DNA of 64,000 bases, from contig NZ_FCOA02000020.1 in NCBI RefSeq assembly GCF_001544875.2, forward strand, positions 1-64,000, read 5' to 3'. This DNA is from Caballeronia hypogeia. Lineage in GTDB: Bacteria > Pseudomonadota > Gammaproteobacteria > Burkholderiales > Burkholderiaceae. Positions 43,687-52,500 of this stretch are shown in pieces; position 1 is the first letter of the stretch; each line of letters begins with the position of its first letter. The notes beneath the pieces are model-generated. The model was not told the origin of the DNA. It was given only the letters and a program-made list of their open reading frames with translations, and made no database searches. The position numbers and the translations under genes are program-made.

Positions 43687-45780
43687 TCAAAACCCGCTCT
43701 GCCGGATCAGCGCGCCGAGCACATGCGTGCCGCCTTCGACCAGCAGACTCCTGCGCGCACCATCGATCTGCAATTGCCCGCGCGTTTCCCACATGTTGAC
43801 GGGCGGCGCATCCAGCCCGACGAGCACATGAAACAGCGCCGGGTTGGGAACCAGTGCGCCACGCTCCGACGACACCGCAAGCGGCCCCTTGTAGCGCGAC
43901 GCGAGCATCGGGTGATCGAGCTGACGCACGCGTGTGGTGTCGATGGCGAGCACGCGCCCGGCGATCGGCGCAACCTGTCCGACGGGATAGAAGCGCGCCC
44001 GGTCGCCGACGGCGATGCGCTGAATCTCGTCCTGTTTGACGAACGCGTCGACCTGCCAGCTACGCGGATCGATCAGCACGCCCACCGGTACCTTCGGATT
44101 GATCCATTGCCCGGCGCGCCATTGCGGATCGACGTCGGTCCAAAGGCCCGCGAACGGCGCGCGCAGGCTCAGGCGTGCGATCTCCGAATGCGCCGCGGCA
44201 GCTTCCTCGTATTGCACGCGCAGGCGCTCGCGCACCGAGGTCTGCTGATCGAGCCCGTTCGCGTCGGCGATGAGACCCGCAAGGCGACCTTCGTAGCCGC
44301 GAATGCCGGCTTCGCTGCGGCGCATTCGTCCGGCGATGTCGGGTTCGTCCATTTCCATCAGCGTGGCGTCGGGATGGACCGGGCCGGCCGGCCGAATCGT
44401 CTGGATGCGCGCGGGAAACGGCACGAACACGCGCAGCACGCGCTCCGCGCGCGCGACGCCGTCCGCGTGGATCTGCGTGCGCCAGGGCACCGCCAGCAAG
44501 CCGAGCGCACCGGCGACCAGCACGCCGAATACGAGCCGGCGCCCACGCGCCACGCGCCGCCGATTCGCCCACCAATAACCCAGTTCGCGCCACACTGGCA
44601 GCAGGATGAACCAGCTCACTTCGACTGCGAACAGCATGATGCCGAGCAGCTTGAAGAAGAACAGATACACGGTGACCGCGATACCGAGAAACAGCACGAA
44701 CCGGTAGATCCAGGTCACGAACTCGAACGCGACCAGCAGACGCCGTTGCATGACGCCGAACGGTTCGGGCCACGGATCGTCGAGGCCGAGAATCGCGCGT
44801 CGCAGGCTCACGCGCGCGAGCGCGGACGCCCGGAAGTGCAGGTTCGGAAAATCGAGCAGATCCGACAGGATGAAGTACCCGTCGAAGCGCATGAACGGAC
44901 TCGCGTTGAGCGCGAGCGAGAGCACCCAACTGGTCGTCGCGAGATAGAGGAACCCGTTGCGCAGCGGCCCCGGATCGCTCAACGCCCAGCACAGCGTCGA
45001 GAGGCCCGCGAGCGACAGTTCGCACAGAATGCCCGCTGACGCGATCGCGAGCCGCTGGCGCGCGCGCTTGAGCTTCCAGCTTTCGCCAGTGTCGGTGTAG
45101 AGCATCGGCCACAGCACGACGAACGCCACGCCCATATGCGCGACCTTCAGCCCGAGGCGCGTGGCGACGATCGCGTGCGCCATCTCGTGCAGCGTCTTGG
45201 CGACGATGAGCGCCAGCGCGAAACTCAGCATGCCTTCGACGGAGAAGGACTCGACCACGGCCTTCGTGAACACGTCCCACTGCTGAAGCACGAGCACGAT
45301 CCCGACGACGCTCGCGATCACGACGATGATCGGCGTAGCCGGCGTGAACAGCCAGTCGAGGCGTTTCGCGAGCCACGCGAGAAAGCGTTGCGGACGCAAC
45401 AGCGGAATGCGGAAGAACAGATAGTGATGCAGCCACCAGCGCCACGTGAACCATCGCGCGCGCTGGGCGCATCGCAGACGGGCGAGCGTGTCGGGTGTCG
45501 GCTTGAGAAGTCCGTGCCGTTCGAGAAACGCGCGAAATGCGATCACCTGCTCGATCACCGGCCTGAGCGCGGTCTCCTGCCCGATCTCGCTGCAGATCTG
45601 CGCGGGCGGCCTGTCCCAGCGCAGCAGACATTCGAACTCCAGCCAGCCGATCCGATAGAAGCGGTTGACGACGATGTCCTGAATCACCCACGCGGGCTCG
45701 CCGTTTCGTCCCGGCGATGCTTCCGAGAGGCGCAGGTCTTCGCGCAGGGCGGGCGAGGGCGCATCGGGATCGATTGTCAT
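43687..45780 (-). CDS. M50 (site-2 protease-like) membrane protein fused to a HlyD-like domain
   Basis: This 697-residue protein combines three parts. Residues ~30-90 resemble a PqqD-like winged helix (WVIQDIVVNRFYRIGWLEFECLL). The membrane part (~150-430) carries the M50 zinc motif HEMAH (198-202) and the NASPFMRFDGY motif (292-302), whose Asp is the third metal ligand. The C-terminal ~270 residues form a HlyD-type adaptor with lipoyl/barrel halves (RVLRVFVPFPARIQTIRPAG; RLSLRAPFAGLWTDVDP). The ATG overlaps the upstream adaptor stop (TGATG), so the frame start GTG at 45783 is less likely. It is the last gene of the adhesin operon. It could process or help export the giant protein; this is inference. 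Confidence 0.88.
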   Translation of the reverse strand: MTIDPDAPSPALREDLRLSEASPGRNGEPAWVIQDIVVNRFYRIGWLEFECLLRWDRPPAQICSEIGQETALRPVIEQVIAFRAFLERHGLLKPTPDTLARLRCAQRARWFTWRWWLHHYLFFRIPLLRPQRFLAWLAKRLDWLFTPATPIIVVIASVVGIVLVLQQWDVFTKAVVESFSVEGMLSFALALIVAKTLHEMAHAIVATRLGLKVAHMGVAFVVLWPMLYTDTGESWKLKRARQRLAIASAGILCELSLAGLSTLCWALSDPGPLRNGFLYLATTSWVLSLALNASPFMRFDGYFILSDLLDFPNLHFRASALARVSLRRAILGLDDPWPEPFGVMQRRLLVAFEFVTWIYRFVLFLGIAVTVYLFFFKLLGIMLFAVEVSWFILLPVWRELGYWWANRRRVARGRRLVFGVLVAGALGLLAVPWRTQIHADGVARAERVLRVFVPFPARIQTIRPAGPVHPDATLMEMDEPDIAGRMRRSEAGIRGYEGRLAGLIADANGLDQQTSVRERLRVQYEEAAAAHSEIARLSLRAPFAGLWTDVDPQWRAGQWINPKVPVGVLIDPRSWQVDAFVKQDEIQRIAVGDRARFYPVGQVAPIAGRVLAIDTTRVRQLDHPMLASRYKGPLAVSSERGALVPNPALFHVLVGLDAPPVNMWETRGQLQIDGARRSLLVEGGTHVLGALIRQSGF

Positions 45781-47129
45781 CACAGTCCCGACCAGGCGCG
45801 CAGCGCGGCGAGCGGCCGGCGCAGCAGATAGTACGCGAGACTCACCGGCCGGCCATACAGCTTCGCCGTGCCGTGCAGGCCGAGCCGCGCATGCTCGCGC
45901 TCGCTCGCGCCGTCATCGACGCTCGCGAGCAGCCGGTACGCGACGATGTCATCCTCGGTCGCTTTCGCCTCGTAGCTCGTTTCGACGATGCGTCCATGCA
46001 GCGGCGCGAGCGGCCACGCAGTCAGATAGAGCGTGACCTCGTCGCCGGGATCGAGCGCGATGGCGTCCGCGACGGCCAGATGGATGAGGATCGCGGGCTT
46101 GCCCGGATCGGCGAGTTGCAGGATGCGCTCGCCGGTGATGACGGGCTTGCCGATCCAGTCGTTGGGATCGCTGAACACGGCCACGCCGTTTTCCGGCGCG
46201 AAGACTCGCGTGCGCTGCAACTGCGCCGTCACTGCGGCGAGTTCCGCGCGGCGCTGTTCCGCGACGCCGTTCAGCACGGTCAGCTCGTTCTTGCTCTGCG
46301 CGTTGTCGAAGGCGCGCTGGCTCGAGGCGGTCAGTTCCGCATCCGCGACGGCGACCTGTCTTTGCAGCACGTCGACACGGCTTTTCAGCGACGTTTCGTC
46401 GAGCGAGAAGAGCAGCGCGCCCGCATCCACGCGCTGATTGGGCCGCACGGCGAGCGAGGCGATGACGCCGTCGATCGGCGAGCTGATGATGCGCGCGCTG
46501 CCCGAGACGATTTCGGCGGGCGCGAGCACGGTCTGGCGCACCGGAACGAACAGCAGCAGCGCGGCGGCCGCGCACGCGACGAGCACCTGCCGGCGCGACG
46601 GCCGCCAGCCGAAGCGCAGGCTGCGCCGCGTGAGCGACCACCAGCAGTAGCCCCAGGTCTTGACCGTGCCGCGCAGCACGGCGGCGAAGGCGTCGGCGGG
46701 CGGATCGTCGAGCAGCACGAAGAGCAGCGCGAGCCGCTTGCCGTTGGGCGCATGCACCGGCACGCACCAGACGCCCTTCGGCCACCATTCGGCCCAGCCA
46801 TCGGCGATATCGGGCGGCGGATCGACGGCGTCGCGCGCGAACCATTGCGGCTCGTCGCTCGCGAGTTGCGCCGCGATCCACGCGCTCGCGCGCCCGAGCC
46901 AGACGAGATAGGGTGAATCCTCGGCGGGCGAAGCGAGACCGGACGCGCACACGAGTTCGCAATGCCTGCCGCGATCGGCGAACACGAGCGCCTGACGAAA
47001 GGGCTGCACCGCGTGCAGATCGTTGGCCATCGTGAACGCGAGCGCGTCGACCGTTTCGGCCGCCATCGCGCGCTCGCGCAGCGCGTCCAGATAGAGCAGC
47101 AGCGGTGCGGGAGGGAAGGGTTCGTTCAT
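45780..47129 (-). CDS. HlyD-family adaptor with soluble N-terminal domain
   Basis: This 449-residue protein begins with a ~165-residue soluble part that looks GAF-like (AETVDALAFTMANDLHAVQPF; PKGVWCVPVHAPNGKRLALLFVLLDD). One membrane helix follows (RQVLVACAAAALLLFVPV, about 183-200). The rest is a membrane-fusion adaptor: lipoyl half (SARIISSPIDGVIASLAVRP), a short coiled hairpin (SRVDVLQRQVAVADAELTAS), second lipoyl half (TRVFAPENGVAVFSDPNDWIG) and a beta-barrel. Classical HlyD has only a short cytoplasmic tail, so the large N-terminal domain is unusual and may sense a signal or contact the M50 protein. Confidence 0.85.
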   Translation of the reverse strand: MNEPFPPAPLLLYLDALRERAMAAETVDALAFTMANDLHAVQPFRQALVFADRGRHCELVCASGLASPAEDSPYLVWLGRASAWIAAQLASDEPQWFARDAVDPPPDIADGWAEWWPKGVWCVPVHAPNGKRLALLFVLLDDPPADAFAAVLRGTVKTWGYCWWSLTRRSLRFGWRPSRRQVLVACAAAALLLFVPVRQTVLAPAEIVSGSARIISSPIDGVIASLAVRPNQRVDAGALLFSLDETSLKSRVDVLQRQVAVADAELTASSQRAFDNAQSKNELTVLNGVAEQRRAELAAVTAQLQRTRVFAPENGVAVFSDPNDWIGKPVITGERILQLADPGKPAILIHLAVADAIALDPGDEVTLYLTAWPLAPLHGRIVETSYEAKATEDDIVAYRLLASVDDGASEREHARLGLHGTAKLYGRPVSLAYYLLRRPLAALRAWSGL

Positions 47130-47139
47130 CGCGGCTCGT

Positions 47140-47907
47140 TCAGGGATTCGCCGGAATCCGCGCGACGCCGCTCATGCCGGCGACGAGATCCTGCGGCGCG
47201 CCGTCGAGCTGTGCTTCGAGTTCGACCGTCTGCGCGACGGCGTCGACCCGCGCGTTGACCGCGCTCACGTGCGCCGGATAGGTCTTGCCGGTTTCGTGGA
47301 TGGTGATATCGAGCCGGCTGCCCGAGCGCAGCCTGACGAGCAGCGCGGATGGCACGTTCAGCCGCACCTTGAGGGCGCCGTCGCTGACCAGATCGACGAT
47401 CGGCGTGCCCGCGCTGACGGTCTGATAGGGCTTGACGTACACCTTCGCGATACGTCCGCTGAACGGCGCGATCACCTGGCAGTAGCCGAGTTGCGCTTTC
47501 GCGAGCGAGAGCGCGCCCTTGGCCTTTTCGACATCGGTGGATGCCATCGCCACCTCGATGTCCCCCGCGGCCTTCAGTTCGCGCAGGCTGCGCTTGGCGG
47601 CGAGATTCTGAGTCGCCATGTTCAGTTCCGCTTTCGCGACATTCGCGCGCGCCTGCACTTCGGCGCAGTTCATTTGCGCGATCACGGCGTTCTTTGCGAT
47701 CGGCTTGCCGAGCGACGCGTGCAGATCGGTAACGGTGCCGTTCATTTCACTCGACAGCGTGGTTTCGAGACTGGGCGCGAGCAGCACGCGGATCGCGTTG
47801 GGATCGTCGAGACCGTCGCCGGCGGGTTTCGCGGCCTGCGCGAGCGGCAGGACGAACAGCAGAAGCGCCGCCGCGCGCCGAAAGCGTTCAGCGCACGGAT
47901 ACGGCAT
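47140..47907 (-). CDS. HlyD/RND-type periplasmic adaptor
   Basis: This 255-residue exported adaptor has a signal peptide (RRAAALLLFVLPLAQAAKP), a first lipoyl half (LSSEMNGTVTDLHASLGKPI), an alpha-hairpin (AEVQARANVAKAELNMATQNL; DIEVAMASTDVEKAKGALSLA), a second lipoyl half (VIAPFSGRIAKVYVKPYQTV) and a short beta-barrel. It is shorter than most RND adaptors (350-400 residues). It overlaps the tolC-like gene by 20 bases and should connect the outer-membrane channel with an inner-membrane partner. Confidence 0.88.
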   Translation of the reverse strand: MPYPCAERFRRAAALLLFVLPLAQAAKPAGDGLDDPNAIRVLLAPSLETTLSSEMNGTVTDLHASLGKPIAKNAVIAQMNCAEVQARANVAKAELNMATQNLAAKRSLRELKAAGDIEVAMASTDVEKAKGALSLAKAQLGYCQVIAPFSGRIAKVYVKPYQTVSAGTPIVDLVSDGALKVRLNVPSALLVRLRSGSRLDITIHETGKTYPAHVSAVNARVDAVAQTVELEAQLDGAPQDLVAGMSGVARIPANP

Positions 47908-49516
47908 CGCTCGCTCCGGCGGGGTGGGCGACGAGCGGTTGCTTCATCGAAGGCGCGGGCGGCGACATCTGCCCGAACGGCGCGAGCGGTGCGGCCGAAT
48001 CGGGCGCGGGAAGCCTCGGCAGATACTCCTCCTGCCGTGTCATCGTGCGTCTGATTTCGAGTGCGAGCGTATCGACGTCGTCCTTCGCGATGGCATCGGG
48101 CATGACGTCATAACCGAGCGAGTTGTAGAGCCGTCCCCACGCCGACTGGCAGTCGGAATACGCCGCCTCGCGCAGATAGCGCGACAGCAGATAGCGCCCT
48201 TCGGCGCGGATCACTTCCAGCTCGGACCCGATCGACGACGTGCGGGCGGCGTTGGCGTAATCGAGGAGATCGTGATCGACCCGCAGGCTGTCGTCGGCGA
48301 AGCTCAGTTCCTGCAACGCAAGCTGATAGCGCAGCGAGCCGATTCGCACTTGCGTGAGAATCGCCATCGAAAGCGCCATGCGCCGCAGATTGTCGGTCTG
48401 CTCCTGCGAGGCGGCCTGCTCGTTGAGCGCCGGCAGTTGCAGCAGCCGGAACAGGTTCAGCGACACGCGCACGCCCACCGCCGCCCAATAGTTGTTGTAG
48501 AGATAGGTGTTGGAGTCGTAGTTCACATTCATGTCGATGCCGATGTTCGGCCACAACTGCGCCTTGGCGATCCTGATGTCGTTCTCGTTGACGCGCTTGC
48601 GATACCACTCCTCCATGATCTCCGGGCGGTTCTGCAAGGCGATCAGTTCGAGCGTCGGCTGCGGCGTGGACAGGGGTGGCAATGGCAGCGCGCCATCGTT
48701 GGTATCGGCGAGCACGAGCGGCGTGCCGGGCGGCAGCGACATCAGCGCGACCAGTTCGGCTTGCGCGAATTCGAGATCCTGGCGGCGCACGGTCAAGAGC
48801 GAAATGGCGTCGAGCAGCGCGCGCTGATAGGCCAGCACGTCCTGCCGTGGCATGAGTCCCTTGTCCTGCGCCTCGTGTGCATTGCGCAGCGCGGTCTGGG
48901 TGCGCGCGATCAACTGATCGACTTCCGGTTTCAGGCGCTGCGCGGACAGCGCGCGCCAGTAGGCGTTGCGCACATCCTGAAGCACGTTCTGCGCGACCTT
49001 GCGGCGGCGCTCCTCGGCCATCAGCATCTGGTCGGAGCGTTGCTGCGTGCGGTAATACGCCATGCCGAAGTCGATCAGGTTCCACGTCATGCCGAGCGAC
49101 ACCAGTTCGTGATAGCGCTGCTCCGACGTGGACGGCCGCAAGCTCACCTGACGATCCTCGATGCCGATCGACGTTCCGCCCGAGTCGTTGCTGCGATACG
49201 AATAGCCCGCCGAAGCCACCAGTTGCGGCAAGAGCGCATTGGTCGAAACATCGCGCAGATTCGCGGCGAGCGCGCTTTCCATCAGCTTGAGCCGGTAGTC
49301 GAGGTTGTACTTCAGCGCGCGCGCGGCGGCCTGATAGAACGTGATGGGGCCTTTGACCGGCTCCTGCGCGTCGTACATGGCGAGCTGGTCGGTGACGACG
49401 CGATCGCGGATCTGATCGGACGTCGCGGGTTGCGGCTGAAGGGACGAGCAGCCCGCGAGAACGCACAGCGCGAAGGCGGCCGCGGCTCCGGACAGATGCG
49501 GCTGAGGTCTTGGCAT
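47888..49516 (-). CDS. TolC-family outer membrane channel lipoprotein
   Basis: This 542-residue protein has a lipoprotein signal (FALCVLAGC) and two TolC-type outer membrane efflux repeats. Typical helices are ARALKYNLDYRLKLMESALAA, RNAYWRALSAQRLKPEVDQL and the second-half counterpart ALQNRPEIMEEWYRKRVNENDI. The beta-strand part SLNLFRLLQLPALNE is also typical. I chose the ATG at 49516; the 25-residue extension overlaps the adhesin gene. It starts 22 bases after the adhesin stop, so it probably serves as that protein's outer-membrane channel. Confidence 0.9.
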   Translation of the reverse strand: MPRPQPHLSGAAAAFALCVLAGCSSLQPQPATSDQIRDRVVTDQLAMYDAQEPVKGPITFYQAAARALKYNLDYRLKLMESALAANLRDVSTNALLPQLVASAGYSYRSNDSGGTSIGIEDRQVSLRPSTSEQRYHELVSLGMTWNLIDFGMAYYRTQQRSDQMLMAEERRRKVAQNVLQDVRNAYWRALSAQRLKPEVDQLIARTQTALRNAHEAQDKGLMPRQDVLAYQRALLDAISLLTVRRQDLEFAQAELVALMSLPPGTPLVLADTNDGALPLPPLSTPQPTLELIALQNRPEIMEEWYRKRVNENDIRIAKAQLWPNIGIDMNVNYDSNTYLYNNYWAAVGVRVSLNLFRLLQLPALNEQAASQEQTDNLRRMALSMAILTQVRIGSLRYQLALQELSFADDSLRVDHDLLDYANAARTSSIGSELEVIRAEGRYLLSRYLREAAYSDCQSAWGRLYNSLGYDVMPDAIAKDDVDTLALEIRRTMTRQEEYLPRLPAPDSAAPLAPFGQMSPPAPSMKQPLVAHPAGASDAVSVR

Positions 49517-49538
49517 GGCGCGAATCCTCGTTCGAGAG

Positions 49539-52500
49539 CTAGCGGCTGGCCGTTCTGCCGCGCCCGGCGGGCAGCTTGCGCGCAGCTTCATGCAATTGCG
49601 ACGCGAAGGCTTGCGCGGTCTTTGCGGGCTCCTTTTCGACGGGCGGATGCATGCCGTCCGTCAGATGGTTCGCGAGCGCGGCGAACACCGAAGGGTCGGC
49701 GAGCAGGCCGTCCGCATCGAGGCTCACGCGTCCGTGCCGGCCGAATATCCACGCCTGATCGAAGGTGCTCGCGAGCTGGCTGTCGCGCACCGTCCGGCCG
49801 ACGAATTCGCCGGGCTGAAGCTCGGGCATCGTGCGGGACGCCAATGACGTATCGGGTTCGAGCGGCCAGCCGATCTGGCTGCCGTCCGCCTCGCGCGAGC
49901 GCTCGGTCGCGCGCACGGCATCCGCCTCGACGACGGGCGTCACGAACACGACAGGCACGAAGTTCTGTTCTGTCTGCGCATCGGCCGTCGTCGCGAGCGC
50001 CTGGTTCCAGTACGGGCCCGCGCTTGCTGGCGGAATATAGGGCGATGAGATATCGAGATGGATCACCAGCGCGGCTTGCGCGGTCGCGCCCGCGGTGTCG
50101 CTAACGATGTAGGTGAACGTGTCCGCCAGCACCTGACCGAGCCCGGCCGCCGCCAGCACTTGCGGGTTCGTCAGGTCGATCGCGTAGGTGTACGTGCCGT
50201 CCGCGTTCAGCGTGAGCGTGCCGTAGCGGCCTGCAAGCGCATGTCCCGGCGCGGCGGTGGCGCCGGTTTCCGACTGCACGCCGGCGACGTCGAGATGATC
50301 GTTCGCATCGGCATCGGCGTCATTGGGGAGCACGTTGCCGCGTGCCTGCGGCGCGGGCGTCTGATCGCTCGCGACGTTGCTGTCGTCGTGCGGGGCGGGT
50401 GTGTCGTCGGCGCCGTGGATCGTGACCGTGAGCGTGGCCCGCGAGTTCGCGCCCGCCGTATCGCGCATCTGGTACGCGAACGTTTCGGTGAGCGTGTCGC
50501 CGCTCGTGCGCAGCGCCTGAACGGCCGCATTGCCGTTATCCACGACATAGTCGTAGCTGCCGTTCGCATTCACGACGAGCGTGCCGTAGTGCCCCGCGAG
50601 CGCGTGTCCCGCTTCGGCGCTGCCGCCCGCGTCGTTCGCGATGCCCGCGACCTGCTTCGACTCGCCATTGGCCGCACTGTCGACGTCGGTATCGTTGGCG
50701 AGGACGTTGCCGGTGGCGTCGCGTCCCGGCGTGCCGTTGTTCACGCCGCCGGCTTCGATCGCGGTGCTGCTGTCGTCGCGCGCAACGGGCGCGTCGTTGC
50801 GGCCTTCGATGGTGACGCGCAATTGCGCCGTGCCCTGCGCGCCGAGAAAATCCTCGCTCGTATAAGTGAACACGTCCTGCAGCGTCTGGCCGCTCGTGCG
50901 CAGCGCCTGCACCGCAGCCGATGCATTGTCGACGGCATAGCGCCAGGTGCCGTCGGCGTTCATCGTCAGGGTGCCGTACGCGCCTCGCAGCGGCGTGCCG
51001 ACCGCGCCGCTTTCGCCCTGCACGGCGCTCACATGGATGGCGTCGCCGTCGGGGTCCGAGTCGTTGGTGAGCACGTTGCCCGATGGATCGACGCCGGGCG
51101 TCGCGTTGTTCACGCCGCCCGCCTCGACGGCGCTTGCGGCGTCGTCGCGGACGACGGGCGCATCGTTGCGGCCGCGCACGACGATCGTGAGCTGCCCGAG
51201 GTCCGTGAGGTTGCCGCGATCGCGCACCTGATACGTGAAGACGTCATTGACGGTTTGCAGCGGACCCAGCGCGATGACCGTCGGATTGGTCGTATCCACG
51301 CGATAGAGATAGGTGCCGTTCGCGCCGATGAAGAGCGTGCCGAACTGCCCTTGCAGAATCGTGGCGTCGACGTTGCTGCTGCTGCCCGGTGCGATCGCCG
51401 ACAACGGCTCGGCCGCGGCCTGGCCGCCTGCGCGGGCCGCGTTGCCGCTGAGCGAGTCGGTCTGATCGACGTCGGTGTCGTTGGCGAGCACGTTGCCGAT
51501 GGCGTCGAAGGCTCTGCCGTTGCCGATATTCGCCGAAGCGAGGGCAAAATCGTCGTGGGCGACGGGCGCGTCGAAAGCGCCGCGAATCTGCACGGAGATC
51601 TGCGCCGTGTCGCTCGCGCCCGCTGCGTCGTGCATGCGGTAGGTGAAGGTTTCCTGCACGCTTTGCCCGACGATCAGGCGTTGCACGGCAGGCAGGCTGT
51701 TGTCGACGGCGTAGGTGTAGCTGCCGTCCGGGTTGATCGTGAACGTGCCGTAAGTGCCCGCAACAGAGGTCGCGCCCGCGACGGCGGCGAAGTTGCCCGG
51801 CGACGCTTCGGCGCCGGCGCGCACGCCATCGACGGCTTTGGTGTCGCCGGCGTCGACGTCCGTGTCGTTGAGCAGCACGTTGCCGGACGGATCGACGCCC
51901 GGCGTCTGGTTGAGCGTGCCGCCGGCTTCCATCGCGCTCGCCACGTCGTTTTGCGCGACCGGATTGTCGTTCCTGCCGGAAATGACGATGTCCAGCTCCG
52001 CCTGCGCCGCCGCGCCGTGCGAGTCCGTGACCGTGTAGGTGAAGCGCTCGGTCAGAAGGTCGGACGCGAGCCGCAACGCCTGCACATTCGGGTTGGCGTT
52101 GTCGACGATATACTGCCACGCGCCGTTCGCGCCGAGCGTCAGCGTGCCAAAAGCGCCGCGCAGCGGCTGGCCCAATGTGCCCGCCGTGCCCGCGCCCGAC
52201 GACGCGCCCGTGCGGATCGCCGATACCGTCAGCGGGTCTCGCTCGGGATCGCTGTCGTTGGCGAGTACGTTGCCGGACGGATCGACGCCCGGCGTGACGT
52301 TATTCGCGCCGCCTGCTTCCACCGCGCGGCCGGTGTCGGTCTGAGGCGTGGGCGCATCGTTCACGCCAGTCACGGTGACGACGAGTTGCGCCTGATCCGT
52401 GAGGCCGCTCGTATCGACGATCCGGTATGTGAAGGTTTCGGTGAGCGTCGCGCCGGCCGCGAGCGCGCGCACCGCCGCGTTGTTGCTGTCCACCGCGTAG

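Noticed and set aside
43471-45039. 522-codon plus-strand frame opposite the M50-HlyD gene
   Set aside because: Low-complexity Arg/His/Gln/Glu-rich product, antisense to a gene with intact catalytic motifs.
47618-50104. 828-codon plus-strand frame opposite the TolC and HlyD genes
   Set aside because: It runs antisense across three well-supported genes and has no recognisable domain.
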